Part shown: piece after piece, positions 8,776-18,262 of the stretch
How positions within the stretch are numbered: the first letter of the stretch is position 1
Layout: every line of letters begins with the position of its first letter
Origin: Desulfohalobiaceae bacterium
Lineage (GTDB): Bacteria > Desulfobacterota > Desulfovibrionia > Desulfovibrionales > Desulfothermaceae
DNA length: 60,298 nucleotides
NCBI GenBank assembly: GCA_027013815.1
Contig: JALWFY010000021.1
Span: 1 to 60,298 of the forward strand
Reading direction: 5' to 3'
Notes under the pieces: generated by a model
Database searches by the model: none
What the model saw: only the letters and a program-made list of their open reading frames with translations
Told to the model about the DNA's origin: nothing
Made by a program: the position numbers and the translations under genes

Positions 8776-10146
8776 ATGGGTAATACAATCGGTAGGATAT
8801 TAGTTGTTGACGATGACCTAGCACATTCAACTACCTTAAAGACCCTACTCAGTATATGGGGATACGATGTTATATGTGTTGAAGATGGTGAAGATGCAGT
8901 GTATTTTGTAAAAAAAACTCCCTTTGATCTTATTTTAATGGATATTAAGATGATCAAAATAGATGGAATTGAGGCATTAAAAAGGATAAAAGGATATAAT
9001 CCTGCTATACCAATAATCATGATGACTGCATATTCTTCTGTGGAATCAGCAGTTGAGGCATTAAAGGCCGGTGCATATGACTATTTAATAAAACCCTTGG
9101 ACTTTGATGCCCTGAGATTAAATATCCAAAGGGCGTTAGAGCACCTTGAACTAAAAAAAGAAAATAAGAGACTTAAACAGAGCTTAGGCGAAAACTTTGA
9201 TTTTAATAATATTATTGGAAAAAGTGAGTCCATTAAAAAGCTACTGGAAAAAGTGGCAATGGTGGCTCCATCTGATGCAAATGTACTAATAACTGGTGAA
9301 TCTGGGACAGGAAAGGAATTAATCGCAAGGGCAATACATTTAAATAGCAATAGAAAGCAGGGTCCATTTATAACTGTTAATTGTGCAGCCCTTACAGAGA
9401 CCCTACTTGAATCTGAGCTATTTGGACATGAGAAGGGGGCATTTACTGGTGCTGACAAGAGACGTGAGGGTAGATTTGTAGGGGCAAATAATGGTACTAT
9501 TTTTTTGGATGAGATCGGCGAGATGCCAATGTCTATGCAACCCAAGTTACTGAGGGTCATACAAGAAAAAGAGGTTCAGCCCCTAGGGAGCGATAAGACA
9601 GTAAAGGTAGATGTGAGGATTATTGCGGCCACCAATAGGGACTTAGAAGATGAAGTGATAAAGGGGAATTTTAGGGAGGACCTGTTTTATCGCTTAAATG
9701 TTGTAAATCTCCACATGCCAAGTTTAAGGGATAGAAGGGACGATATTCCAATTTTGGCAAATTATTTTCTAAAACTCTATGCTGAAAAGAACAAAAAACA
9801 AATAAAAGGCATAACCCCACGGGCAATGGACCTTTTACTAAAACACAACTGGCCAGGGAACGTAAGGGAGCTTGAAAATGCAATGGAACATGCAGTTGTA
9901 TTGTCCACTGGTGAATATATAAGTGAAAAGGAATTACCCCTTAGAATCAGAAAAAATTTACAGCCCAATATAATTGAGGAAGATGCAAAAACTGCAAGAG
10001 ATCAAGCCATATCTTTGGATGAAATAGAAAAACAAGCCATTATAAGGGCACTAAAGATTGCAGGGGGGAATAAGAGCGAGGCAGCTAGGATACTTAAGAT
10101 AAATAGAAGGACCTTGTATTTAAAGATGGGGAAATATGGGATTTGA
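8776..10146 (+). CDS. ZraR/NtrC-type sigma-54 response regulator
   Basis: A 456-residue regulator with three domains. The receiver is at residues 1-125 (acidic pair DDD, phospho-acceptor in LILMDIKM, conserved Lys in YLIKPLD). The AAA+ sigma-54-interaction domain is at about 145-385, with Walker A GESGTGKE, the sigma-54-contacting GAFTGA loop, Walker B-type IFLDEIGEMP and the arginine finger region. A Fis-type helix-turn-helix closes the protein (GGNKSEAARILKINRRTLYLK). It is co-transcribed with the kinase upstream. The sigma-54 promoter at 6722-6737 is the obvious target. Confidence 0.92.
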   Translation: MGNTIGRILVVDDDLAHSTTLKTLLSIWGYDVICVEDGEDAVYFVKKTPFDLILMDIKMIKIDGIEALKRIKGYNPAIPIIMMTAYSSVESAVEALKAGAYDYLIKPLDFDALRLNIQRALEHLELKKENKRLKQSLGENFDFNNIIGKSESIKKLLEKVAMVAPSDANVLITGESGTGKELIARAIHLNSNRKQGPFITVNCAALTETLLESELFGHEKGAFTGADKRREGRFVGANNGTIFLDEIGEMPMSMQPKLLRVIQEKEVQPLGSDKTVKVDVRIIAATNRDLEDEVIKGNFREDLFYRLNVVNLHMPSLRDRRDDIPILANYFLKLYAEKNKKQIKGITPRAMDLLLKHNWPGNVRELENAMEHAVVLSTGEYISEKELPLRIRKNLQPNIIEEDAKTARDQAISLDEIEKQAIIRALKIAGGNKSEAARILKINRRTLYLKMGKYGI

Positions 10147-10194
10147 GTGTTTATTTCCTTAAAAGAGGATCTAAAAGCTAGGAAAGTTTCATTT

Positions 10195-11096
10195 AGGTGG
10201 ACTCCAAAGTTGCTCAACAAATAAAGGTTAAGGTATTATTTGTTATAAGGTATTCAACAAAAGAGAAGGAGGGCCCAATGAAAGGTAGAAGGAATTATAC
10301 TGCAGGGTTTAAGACCAAGGTAGCATTAGAGGGGCCATTAAAGAAGAGAAGACTACCTCTGAAATAGCCTCTTTAGTTTGGTATTCATCCTACAATGGTA
10401 ACCAGGTGGAAAAAGGAATTTCTAGAGAATTCTCATAAGGTTTTTAGAACAAATGACAATAAAGAGAAGGAACTATAAAAGATTATAGAGTAACTATATA
10501 AACAAATTGGGAAATTAAAGGTGGAAAAGGATTTTTTTCCAGAAAATTAGGAGTAATACAAGTAGGAAACAGAGGCTACTGATGGTAGAAAAAAGTGGTA
10601 AATTGAGTATAAAAATACAGTGTGAGTTTCTATGTGCATCAAGGAGAAGTTATTATAAGCCAAAAGGAGAAAATGATTTTAATAAGGAATTAATGAAGTT
10701 GCTAGAAGAACAATATATGAAAGACCCTACATGTGGTATTATGGTTATCCTGAGATAATTCATTTAGATAAGGGTGAACAGTTTTTGAGCAAGGATTTTT
10801 TAGATGTATTTAATGACAAAGAGGAAAAGATCACATGTAGATTTTCTTTTGGAGAAAGAGGTTACATAGACAACATCTATATAGAAAGATTCTGGAGGAT
10901 CTATAAATACGAATCTTTAAATCTTCACGATATATCAACATTAAGAGATGTCAAAGAGATTAGCCAAAAATGGTTGGACTATTATAACAAACAAAGACCG
11001 CATCAAAGCCTTAAGTATAAAACACCCGATGAGATCTATTATGAAAATCGAGATTTACCTAAAAATAGAAGAAATGTTGTGCCATATATGAATTAA
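10195..11096 (+). mobile_element. Decayed IS3-family insertion sequence, right end missing
   Basis: The left end begins AGGTGGACTCC at 10195, and the first about 80 bases are duplicated in the 85-bp element at 14477-14561. Remains of orfA and orfB follow. The element ends without a recognisable right inverted repeat. The stop of the orfB remnant at 11096 overlaps the stop of the ABC transporter gene on the other strand, so the right end was lost or replaced when the foreign ABC block was joined here. Confidence 0.75.
10278..11096 (+). pseudogene. IS3-family transposase remnants (orfA and orfB)
   Basis: Starting at the ATG at 10278 (ribosome-binding site GAAGGAGGG), the orfA product begins MKGRRNYTAGFKTKVALEG. 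It then changes frame several times: IKEEKTTSEIAS in one frame and GIHPTMVTRWKKEFLENSHK in another, both typical of IS3 orfA. The orfB portion shows its N-terminal region (SRRSYYKPK), loses the middle, and from about 10735 keeps the C-terminal catalytic part in one frame with HLDKGEQFLSKDFLDVF (second Asp), NIYIERFWR (Glu) and the usual YYNKQRPHQSL ending. Frameshifts and a central deletion make it inactive. Confidence 0.85.
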
Positions 11097-12364
11097 ACCT
11101 TTAATTCTATATCCGGGTTTAAAGAAATCTCATTCTCTCTTGAATCGTAATCCAAAATCTCGGCATACAGACAAAAATTTAAAGTGGTTTTAAGAACAAT
11201 CACAGATCTTTCTTTTGGTAAAAGCCCTTTTAAAAACGCCTTCGCTTCATTAAAGCTAACCTCACCATTGTTTTCCTGTACAAACTTCAGAAATTCTTTG
11301 ACAATAGGCAACTTTAAGAGTTGTATCCTAAATATCTCTTTTCTTAAATTTACATCTGCATCCAAAAATTTCCTGCCCATCTTGGTTAAGGCAACCCATT
11401 TAAGAGGCGTTTCAACCAATCCTAAAAATTCTGCTGCCGTTGAAACAAGCATAACCGATGTAAATCTTCTGTGTATTTTTTCAGAAAGCTCAAACATATC
11501 TATTTTGCCATTATTGTCTTCCAATATCTCAAGCAAACCTATGACCTCACTAACGGTGGTAGGAGGAATGGGTAAAATCTGTTTAAAAATTTTTTTCTGC
11601 GGTTCATCCGGGACTATGTGTTTTGTTAAATAACCCCTGATGGTCTCAACAACTTTTAAAAACTGGGGGCTGTTTTGGATTCTCGGATGTGGAAGATTGT
11701 TGTCGTAAACAAGCTCTATTTTGCCAGGCTTGGTTGACATTATCACAATCTTATCTGCCATATAAACAGCCTCGGTAACGTTATGGGTAATTATGACAAT
11801 GTTTTTTAGTGTGGTATCACCGGAAAACCAAAGGTCCATAACTTCTTCTCTTAGGTTTTCAGCTGTTAATACATCTAAAGCACTAAACGGCTCATCCATA
11901 CAAAGTACCTCAGGTTCAGACACTAAAGCCCTTGCGATACCGACTCTCTGTTTCATTCCGCCTGACAAGTTTTTGGGGTAACTTTCTTCAAATCCTTCCA
12001 AACCAACCATATCAATTGCATGTTTTATCTCATCATCGATATTCTGAGTTGAGTTTTTAGTACCTATCTCTATATTTTCCCAGACAGTTTTCCATGGAAA
12101 CAGGGCAAAATTTTGAAACACCATCGCCATACTGTCATTAACTCCCAACTGTTTACTGCCCTTATAGTAAACCTCGCCTTCCGTGGGCTTGAGCAATCCC
12201 GTGATTATCCTCAAAAAAGTCGATTTTCCGCATCCTGATGGACCAAGAATCGACACTATCTCACCTTCATCAATCGATAAAGTTATATTTTCAAGGACTT
12301 TTAACTCCTCCGTCTTCGACATAGAAAAAACCATATTGATGTTTTTCGCCTCAATTAAAGCCAT
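11093..12364 (-). CDS. ABC transporter ATPase, NitT/TauT type with C-terminal AAA-associated domain
   Basis: A 423-residue ATPase. Residues 1-235 form the nucleotide-binding domain, with Walker A GPSGCGKS, signature NLSGGMKQR and Walker [13 protein letters not shown], closest in pattern to nitrate/sulfonate/taurine importers. Residues about 265-420 are an extra winged-helix-like domain of the type found fused to such ATPases in archaea and thermophilic bacteria (AAA-associated C-terminal domain). It lies 2 bases downstream of the permease gene, so the two are translationally coupled. No solute-binding protein is present, so the substrate is unknown. The block has fewer A/T runs than its surroundings and sits between IS debris and a toxin remnant, which suggests transfer. 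Confidence 0.85.
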   Translation of the reverse strand: MALIEAKNINMVFSMSKTEELKVLENITLSIDEGEIVSILGPSGCGKSTFLRIITGLLKPTEGEVYYKGSKQLGVNDSMAMVFQNFALFPWKTVWENIEIGTKNSTQNIDDEIKHAIDMVGLEGFEESYPKNLSGGMKQRVGIARALVSEPEVLCMDEPFSALDVLTAENLREEVMDLWFSGDTTLKNIVIITHNVTEAVYMADKIVIMSTKPGKIELVYDNNLPHPRIQNSPQFLKVVETIRGYLTKHIVPDEPQKKIFKQILPIPPTTVSEVIGLLEILEDNNGKIDMFELSEKIHRRFTSVMLVSTAAEFLGLVETPLKWVALTKMGRKFLDADVNLRKEIFRIQLLKLPIVKEFLKFVQENNGEVSFNEAKAFLKGLLPKERSVIVLKTTLNFCLYAEILDYDSRENEISLNPDIELKV

Positions 12365-12366
12365 AA

Positions 12367-14043
12367 CTACTCCAAAGAAAATCTTTCTGCTGTAAACCTC
12401 TGAAGAGGTCTCCAGATAAGTCTATTTATCAAAACAACGCTTAAAGACATAACGATAACACTTACAGATAAGAGATGTAGTTTGCCCAAGTCTGCAAAAT
12501 TATTAATCATAGCACCCAAACCAAAAGCCTCTATTATTTTACCCTTAATACTCATATACTCAGCCACAATGCTTGCATTCCACGCTCCGCCGGCGGCCGT
12601 TATGATGCCAGTAATCAAGTAGGGAAATATCACGGGAAGATAAAGCGTAAACATTTTTTTTAAGCCTTTGAGACCAAAAATTCTTGTTGCTTCTTCCAAC
12701 TGTTTCGGCACTGTCGATGCACCGGCTATTACATTGAACAGGATATACCATTGAGTTCCAAGCATCATTAAGAGAACGGACGAATAATTTAAATTTGGAA
12801 ACAGTATAACAAACCAAGGATAGATTAAGGGAGCGGGAAAAGAAGCAAGTACCTGGACAATAGGTTGCAGCTTTGATGAAAGCTTTGAACTTCTACCTAT
12901 CAAAATACCTACAGGAACAGCCCAGGCAATAGACAGCACAACGCTCAAATACACCCTCAAACCGGTAACACCATCACCCAAAAGAATTTTATAAAAGTCG
13001 CTCATATTCACATATTTAACAAATACGTAAATCTTATAAATAACAAGCATTGCAAGAATATAAATCAAAACTGTAAAAATTATATCTTTAAATCTTTTCG
13101 TTTCCTCTTTATAAAGGCTTTTGGTTGCCTTTGAACGGGTAAGGGTTATATGCTTTAATCTATACAGTAAATACTCCCTAAAGAATCTAGTTATATGGGA
13201 ATTTATGAGAATATCCAGAACAAAGGAACCCTTAGCGGTATCATCCTCTTTTTCCGAGAACTTTTTTGCCCACACATTTATAGGCTTCCAGAAGAACACA
13301 TCTATAGTAATTATCATCAATACCGTAGCAGTAATCCCAAGAATTTCACCCGGAAGATAGCCCTTGCTTATTGCCAAGGCCATATAGGAGCTAATGCCGG
13401 GGACAGAGTATGATTTATTTCCCAAGGTGAAAGCTTCACAAACAGTTAAAAAAAACCAGCCACCAGCCATGGACATCATGCTGTTCCAGACAAGACCAGG
13501 TATGGCATAGGGAACCTCAACATTCCAAAAAACAGCCCACTTGGAGAGTTTATAAACAAGCGATGTCTCAATAAGCTCCTTTGGAACGGACTTTAACGAT
13601 TGATAAAAGCTGAAAGTCATATTCCATACCTGCCCTGTGAAAATCATAATTACGGAGACAGTCTCAAGCCCAAATTCCGAATTAGGGAAAAGGGATATCA
13701 AAGCTAACATCAAGCCCGGCAAAAAGCCTAAGACTGGCACGGATTGGAGAATATCAAGTGTGGGTACTATAAGCCTTTCCAAATATCTGTTCTTTGCCGC
13801 AGCATAGCCTACTGCAAGCGTAAAAATTAAGGATATAAAATAGGCTATAAACCCCCTTGTTGCAGAGTATAGCGTATATTTGACAAGATTTATCGGGTTC
13901 AGTGATATGTGAGCGTTCGGAACAAAGGGAGCTTCCCACCTTTTAGCCATCATTTCGATGGCTAAAACAGCGAAGATAAGCAATCCTATAACTATAAAAT
14001 CGTATATGGTGATTTTCCTTTCACTAACTTCGTTCATACCCAA
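12367..14043 (-). CDS. ABC transporter permease, duplicated NitT/TauT-type membrane domain
   Basis: A 558-residue inner-membrane permease with two tandem binding-protein-dependent transport domains. The first is at about residues 60-270 and the second at about 345-545. Each has the EAA-type cytoplasmic loop (for example [21 protein letters not shown] and [21 protein letters not shown]). The first membrane helix is at about residues 12-28. One polypeptide would therefore supply both halves of the channel, working with the ATPase encoded immediately downstream. Substrate is unknown; the family imports anions such as nitrate, sulfonates or bicarbonate. Codon use looks less AT-biased than in neighbouring genes. 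Confidence 0.85.
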   Translation of the reverse strand: MGMNEVSERKITIYDFIVIGLLIFAVLAIEMMAKRWEAPFVPNAHISLNPINLVKYTLYSATRGFIAYFISLIFTLAVGYAAAKNRYLERLIVPTLDILQSVPVLGFLPGLMLALISLFPNSEFGLETVSVIMIFTGQVWNMTFSFYQSLKSVPKELIETSLVYKLSKWAVFWNVEVPYAIPGLVWNSMMSMAGGWFFLTVCEAFTLGNKSYSVPGISSYMALAISKGYLPGEILGITATVLMIITIDVFFWKPINVWAKKFSEKEDDTAKGSFVLDILINSHITRFFREYLLYRLKHITLTRSKATKSLYKEETKRFKDIIFTVLIYILAMLVIYKIYVFVKYVNMSDFYKILLGDGVTGLRVYLSVVLSIAWAVPVGILIGRSSKLSSKLQPIVQVLASFPAPLIYPWFVILFPNLNYSSVLLMMLGTQWYILFNVIAGASTVPKQLEEATRIFGLKGLKKMFTLYLPVIFPYLITGIITAAGGAWNASIVAEYMSIKGKIIEAFGLGAMINNFADLGKLHLLSVSVIVMSLSVVLINRLIWRPLQRFTAERFSLE

Positions 14044-14049
14044 CTGTTC

Positions 14050-14235
14050 CTACTTACACAAATTATAGAAATAGGTTATGGAAAAAAGAGGGATTATTAA
14101 CAGGCCGTTAAGATTTGACCTCGGAGATTTTTGGGTGGATAATTTTAAAACAAATAATTCAAGTTTTCTTAGAGGGACTATTGCTACTCCCTTAGCCTTT
14201 TTAATCACCAACAAATCTTTATCCCCGCTTACCAA
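14050..14235 (-). pseudogene. C-terminal remnant of a PIN-domain toxin (VapC-like)
   Basis: Sixty-one codons starting VSGDKDLLVIKKAKGVAIVPLRKLELF, which matches the C-terminal third of COG1569-type PIN toxins (SGDKDLL with catalytic Asp, then the ...GVxIVxPREFLE end). A stop codon precedes it in frame and the N-terminal catalytic half is absent, so it is a truncated gene. No antitoxin is seen. It marks the upstream border of the ABC transporter block. Confidence 0.6.
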
Positions 14236-14659
14236 CTAATCGCTATTAATAGAAAGAGTACAAGACAGAATAAAATCATCATGCTTGTCTGTACAAATTT
14301 TTTCACACTATCTAAGGGGTGAATAGTACTTGAAACTTAACATATAATCAGTAAAACATTTTTAATTAAATAATTTTCGGCTTTAATTTTTCTGCTCAGT
14401 ACTTTTTGATTTTTTTAATAACAAAAGAATCTACAATTAACTCAAAATCATCTTTATCTTGTGGTGTTTGTCATTTAGGTGGCCCCCCAAAAATTGCTCA
14501 ATAAATAAAGGTTAAGGTATTATTTGTTATAAGTATTCAACAAGGGAGAAGGGGACCACCTCATTTTTATATATCGTAACCGACCATAGATAACTTCCTT
14601 AAAAAACTAAATCTTATCTTGCTGCTATGCGCAACTAAAATCTTGAGCTAATGCAGGGT
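14236..14659. other. Intergenic region holding a MITE
   Basis: Apart from the 85-bp element at 14477-14561, no gene is supported. A short minus-strand frame just left of the element (peptide DDFELIVDSFVIKKIKKY) might be a decayed gene fragment, but it is too short to assign. Confidence 0.4.
14477..14561. mobile_element. 85-bp MITE derived from the nearby IS3-family element
   Basis: Starts AGGTGGCCCCC and ends GGGGACCACCT, inverted repeats of about 11 bases with one mismatch. It is flanked on both sides by the 5-bp direct repeat CATTT (14472-14476 and 14562-14566). Its interior is almost identical to the left 80 bases of the IS at 10195, including TTAAGGTATTATTTGTTATA, up to the point where orfA begins there. 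It carries no coding sequence, so it would need a transposase supplied in trans. Confidence 0.82.
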
Positions 14660-15505
14660 TTATTTTGCACCCTTTGAAAGTAAGTATTGCACTATATCTG
14701 AATATCCTTGGGCTTTTGCAAGATCAATAGGCGTTTTGCCACTCTTACTCTTCGCATTAACATTGGCTCCCTTGGAAACTAAATACTTAACTATTTTTAA
14801 GTAGCCTAGACCAGCTGCAAAGTGAAGCGGCGTCCAACCATTTTCACTTCTTGCATTAACATTAGCTCCCTTGGAAATTAGATATTTTACTACTTTTAAA
14901 TGTCCAAAATAAGCTCCCGCGTGAAGCGGTGTTATACCATGCGTAGCCTTCGCATTAACATTAGCTCCCTTGGAAATTAGATATTTTACTACTTTTAAGT
15001 GTCCTTCATCAACTGCCCTGTGTAGCGGAGTCTTGCCATCGTTATTTCTTGCATTAACATTAGCTCCCTTGGAAACTAAATATTTTACTACTTCTAACTG
15101 TCCTTCACTGGCTGCCCAGTGGAGCGGGGTCTTACCATCATTATCCCTTGCATTAACATTAGCTCCTTTGGAAACTAAATATTTTACTACTTCTAAGTGT
15201 CCTTCATTGGCTGCCCAGTGGAGCGGGGTCTCTCCATCGTTATCCTTTGCATTAACATTAGCTCCCTTGGAAATTAAATATTTTACTACTTCTAAGTGTC
15301 CTTTCCAAGCTGCCCAGTAAAGTGGTGTTCGACCATTCTCATCCCTCGTGTTAACATCCGCTCCTCTGGAAATTAGCTCTTTAACAGTCTGTAAATTTCC
15401 CTGTTGAGCAGCTTTTATCAGATCCTCGTTTAAGCCCGCAAGTGCCTGAGAGGTAAACATAAAGAGCATCAATGGAACTAATACGTAGATTGCAGATCTC
15501 CTCAT
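14660..15505 (-). CDS. Exported ankyrin-repeat protein
   Basis: A 281-residue protein with a Sec signal peptide (MRRSAIYVLVPLMLFMFTSQALAG). About eight 33-residue ankyrin repeats fill the rest of the chain, each with the core G-x-TPLHxAA-xxGHLxVVKYL-xSKGANVNA. Ankyrin arrays are protein-binding scaffolds; the partner is unknown. Repeats two to seven are very alike at the DNA level, pointing to recent unequal duplication. A GGAGG site precedes the start. It is transcribed alone and lies between mobile-element debris and the fatty-acid genes. Because of the signal peptide it should act in the periplasm or outside the cell. Confidence 0.88.
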   Translation of the reverse strand: MRRSAIYVLVPLMLFMFTSQALAGLNEDLIKAAQQGNLQTVKELISRGADVNTRDENGRTPLYWAAWKGHLEVVKYLISKGANVNAKDNDGETPLHWAANEGHLEVVKYLVSKGANVNARDNDGKTPLHWAASEGQLEVVKYLVSKGANVNARNNDGKTPLHRAVDEGHLKVVKYLISKGANVNAKATHGITPLHAGAYFGHLKVVKYLISKGANVNARSENGWTPLHFAAGLGYLKIVKYLVSKGANVNAKSKSGKTPIDLAKAQGYSDIVQYLLSKGAK

Positions 15506-15902
15506 AGCTACCTCCTAATTAGTTTAAATTTTAAACCTTGCTATACTAGTGTATTTTTTTGACTGCCCAAGCTAAATCGTTTTGACTTTTACTAGTCGTT
15601 TTGTCAGCTTCTGCAGCGTTCACTCTTTATCTTACAAGGAGAAAAAAGTCAAAGCAAAAAGATTATTCCTAACTTGTTGATATAATCTTTACAAAAATAA
15701 AAAAGCCCCTTCGTTTTTGGGTTTACATGATGTGATAAAATATATCATCTAATAGGTGTAAAAATAAAAAAAGAAGAGGTGTATAAAAAGAAAGTGCTCC
15801 ACTACAAAGACCTTGCACTATCTAATGGCATTGTGTTATAGATAAAGGAGCCTAATTTTTATTTTGACAAAAGTTTAAGGTAAAAAAAGGGGGAGATAAG
15901 AG
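15506..15902. other. Intergenic region upstream of the acyl-CoA ligase
   Basis: No gene is supported. It holds the divergent promoters for the ankyrin gene and the acyl-CoA ligase. An imperfect dyad lies at 15727-15747 (GATGTGATA / TATATCATC, two mismatches). The FadR-like palindrome found upstream of fadN was not seen here. Confidence 0.35.
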
Positions 15903-17690
15903 ATGAAAAGAAGTCCTTACTGGCCAGACGGTGTGCCCACAGAGATATCTGGTTATAAAAGACCTGTGTTTGATTTAATAGATCAGTCTGCAAAAGAATT
16001 TTCAAACAAGGTATACACCATTTTTCAAGGGGCCAAGAAGACCTTTAAGCAAGTTAAAGATTATTCAGATAGGATAGCAAATTTTTTAAGACAAAAGGGA
16101 TTAGAAAAGGGTGATAGGGTGGCGATTTTTTTGCCTAATATCCCCCAATATCCATGTATATTTTTTGGGATTTTAAGGGCTAGGGGGATTTGTGTTACAT
16201 GTAATCCCTTATATACCCCTGGGGAACTTAAACACCAGCTACAAGATTCAGGGGCAAAATGGGTCTTTTGCATGGACCATCCGCAGTTTTATAAGACTAC
16301 TTTGGAGGCAATAGAAGATACAGATGTTGGTGATAATAACGTAGTAATTTGTAATATTAAGTCTTGGTTACCTCCATTAAAAGGATTTTTGGGGTCTATT
16401 CTGAATAAGATACCAAAGGCAGAGTCTCATAGGGATTCACACGTATTTTTGGATGATATTTTAAAAAATACACCTCCTATTGATAAAAATGAAGACATTG
16501 ATCCAGAGGTGGATCCAGCTATTATAATTTATACAGGGGGTACTACTGGTCTTCCCAAGGGCGCAGTTTTGACTCATATAAATTTGGTCTTTGACGTAAT
16601 GGCCCTTGAACAATACGTAAGGATCCCACATGAGCCTGGGGCAAAGGCTGAACCGCCTAGGCGTGGGGGTTATCATTGTTATCTTGGGGTCCTCCCCTGG
16701 TATCATAGTTTTGGCATGACTGTGTGTATGCTGGCCTCTTGTGGGAGTGGGTCAAGATTGATCTGTATACCAGATCCAAGGGCAGGAAATCCTCCATTTA
16801 CAGAGGTGTTGAGACAAGTGGAAAAATATAAACCAACATTTGTGGTAGGGGTCCCAACCCTATTTGCTGCCTTTGTGAACCATCCCCTTATAGACAAATT
16901 TGACCTCACTTCTATTATGTGTTGTGCCTCTGGTGGTGCACCCTTGCCAGTGGAGCTTGCAAAGGAATTTGAGAAAAGGACAGGATGTGTAATATATGAA
17001 GGTTATGGACTGAGTGAGACCTCTCCTGTTATATGTGCCAATCCAAGCGACAAAAACAAGAGAAAATTCGGGTCAGTGGGATTTCCTGTACCCAATACTG
17101 AAATAAAGATTGTTGACCTAGAGACAGGTGAAAGGGAATTACCCCAGGGTGAAGACGGAGAAATAGCGGTTTGTGGCCCTCAGGTGATGAAGGGATATTG
17201 GAGAAATCCCCAGGCAAATGAACAAGTGTTTAGGGAAATAGATGGTAAGAGGTTCTTTTTAACTGGAGACATAGGTCATATTGATGAAGAGGGATATTTA
17301 ATAATTACAGACAGAAAAAAGGATTTAATTATTGTTGGAGGATTTAATTGTTATCCAAGGGAAGTAGAAGAAGTCTTATATGCCCATCCCAAAGTGGCCC
17401 AGGCAGCTGTAATTGGTGTGCCTCATCCAAAGAGTGGAGAAGTGGTCAAGGCCTTTATTCAATTAAAGGAAGGAGAGGAGGCCACTGAGGAAGAGATAAT
17501 TGAATTTTGTAAAACCAGATTAGCTGGTTATAAAAGACCAAGATATGTGGAATTTAGAAAAGAACTCCCTACTTCTGCAGTAGGTAAGGTCCTAAGACGG
17601 GTATTAAAAGATGAAGAATTAAAAAAAAATATAACTTATTTTATGAGAAAAAATATTCTCTTAGGGATAAAAAAATATAAAAGGACATAA
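15903..17690 (+). CDS. fadD: Long-chain fatty-acid-CoA ligase
   Basis: Activates fatty acids to acyl-CoA at the expense of ATP, giving AMP and PPi. The 595-residue protein has the adenylate-forming signature YTGGTTGLPKGAVLTH at about residue 210, YEGYGLSETSPV at about 368, the hinge region TGDIGHIDEEGYLIITDRKKD at about 465, and the C-terminal catalytic Lys region VGKVLRR. Length and the long insert around residue 240 fit long-chain (FadD-type) ligases. A GGGGGAG site precedes the start. It would feed the beta-oxidation genes at 22-28 kb. A small membrane protein gene follows after 1 base, so both are one operon. Confidence 0.88.
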   Translation: MKRSPYWPDGVPTEISGYKRPVFDLIDQSAKEFSNKVYTIFQGAKKTFKQVKDYSDRIANFLRQKGLEKGDRVAIFLPNIPQYPCIFFGILRARGICVTCNPLYTPGELKHQLQDSGAKWVFCMDHPQFYKTTLEAIEDTDVGDNNVVICNIKSWLPPLKGFLGSILNKIPKAESHRDSHVFLDDILKNTPPIDKNEDIDPEVDPAIIIYTGGTTGLPKGAVLTHINLVFDVMALEQYVRIPHEPGAKAEPPRRGGYHCYLGVLPWYHSFGMTVCMLASCGSGSRLICIPDPRAGNPPFTEVLRQVEKYKPTFVVGVPTLFAAFVNHPLIDKFDLTSIMCCASGGAPLPVELAKEFEKRTGCVIYEGYGLSETSPVICANPSDKNKRKFGSVGFPVPNTEIKIVDLETGERELPQGEDGEIAVCGPQVMKGYWRNPQANEQVFREIDGKRFFLTGDIGHIDEEGYLIITDRKKDLIIVGGFNCYPREVEEVLYAHPKVAQAAVIGVPHPKSGEVVKAFIQLKEGEEATEEEIIEFCKTRLAGYKRPRYVEFRKELPTSAVGKVLRRVLKDEELKKNITYFMRKNILLGIKKYKRT

Positions 17691-17691
17691 T

Positions 17692-18180
17692 ATGGGATAT
17701 ATCTCAAAAGAGTTGTTAATGACCTTAGATTTTGATGATTTTACACCAGGTAAGATTATTGAGCAATTGAAATTTTTGCCAATAGTATTTGATTTTTTAA
17801 AGTCAAAAGAACTCCAAATGGGGAAGGTAAGACCCCTTGTTACTTATATGATAGGCGTAACAATATGGGCATTTCGCGAGAAAGGTGAGCCAAAAAGGGA
17901 TCTGCCAGAGGATTTTTTTTATACCTTATGGGAGAGGTTTGCAACTCAAAGACACAGGGCAAAACTACTTGGGGGCACAGTTCAACACATGGAGCCAGAA
18001 TTATGGTCTTTGTTCTTAAAGACAATACAAGGGGAATCTATTAGGGATAGAAATCTCCTAGCAGAAGAGATAGGAGTAGGGGCACTGGTGTTTGCTGTTG
18101 TTTTGATAGGCATATTATATATATTTTCAGATAACCAAGGGCTAAGTGAGCTAAATGAATTTATTGGAAATACCAAGTAA
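17692..18180 (+). CDS. Hypothetical protein with C-terminal membrane anchor
   Basis: No family recognised. The 162-residue protein has a soluble, largely helical N-terminal part of about 130 residues, rich in charged residues (FREKGEPKRDLPEDFFYTLWERF). One hydrophobic helix at about 128-146 (GVGALVFAVVLIGILYIF) is followed by a short polar tail, so most of it should face the cytoplasm. It starts 1 base after the acyl-CoA ligase stop and is certainly cotranscribed with it. A role in tethering the ligase or in fatty-acid uptake is possible but only inferred from position. Confidence 0.6.
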   Translation: MGYISKELLMTLDFDDFTPGKIIEQLKFLPIVFDFLKSKELQMGKVRPLVTYMIGVTIWAFREKGEPKRDLPEDFFYTLWERFATQRHRAKLLGGTVQHMEPELWSLFLKTIQGESIRDRNLLAEEIGVGALVFAVVLIGILYIFSDNQGLSELNEFIGNTK

Positions 18181-18262
18181 AATCAGAAAATATATTTTTA
18201 TCTTGTTGATATTTTTTAGTTAGCTCCGTATAATCCCCAGAAAAAACGTGTGAAAGGGTAAA

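Noticed and set aside
10731-11096. Intact small transposase gene
   Set aside because: It holds only the C-terminal part of IS3 orfB; the first catalytic Asp and helix-turn-helix lie in broken frames upstream.
14700-15400. CRISPR-like tandem repeats
   Set aside because: The about 99-bp direct repeats are in frame and encode ankyrin repeats; no spacer structure and no cas genes.
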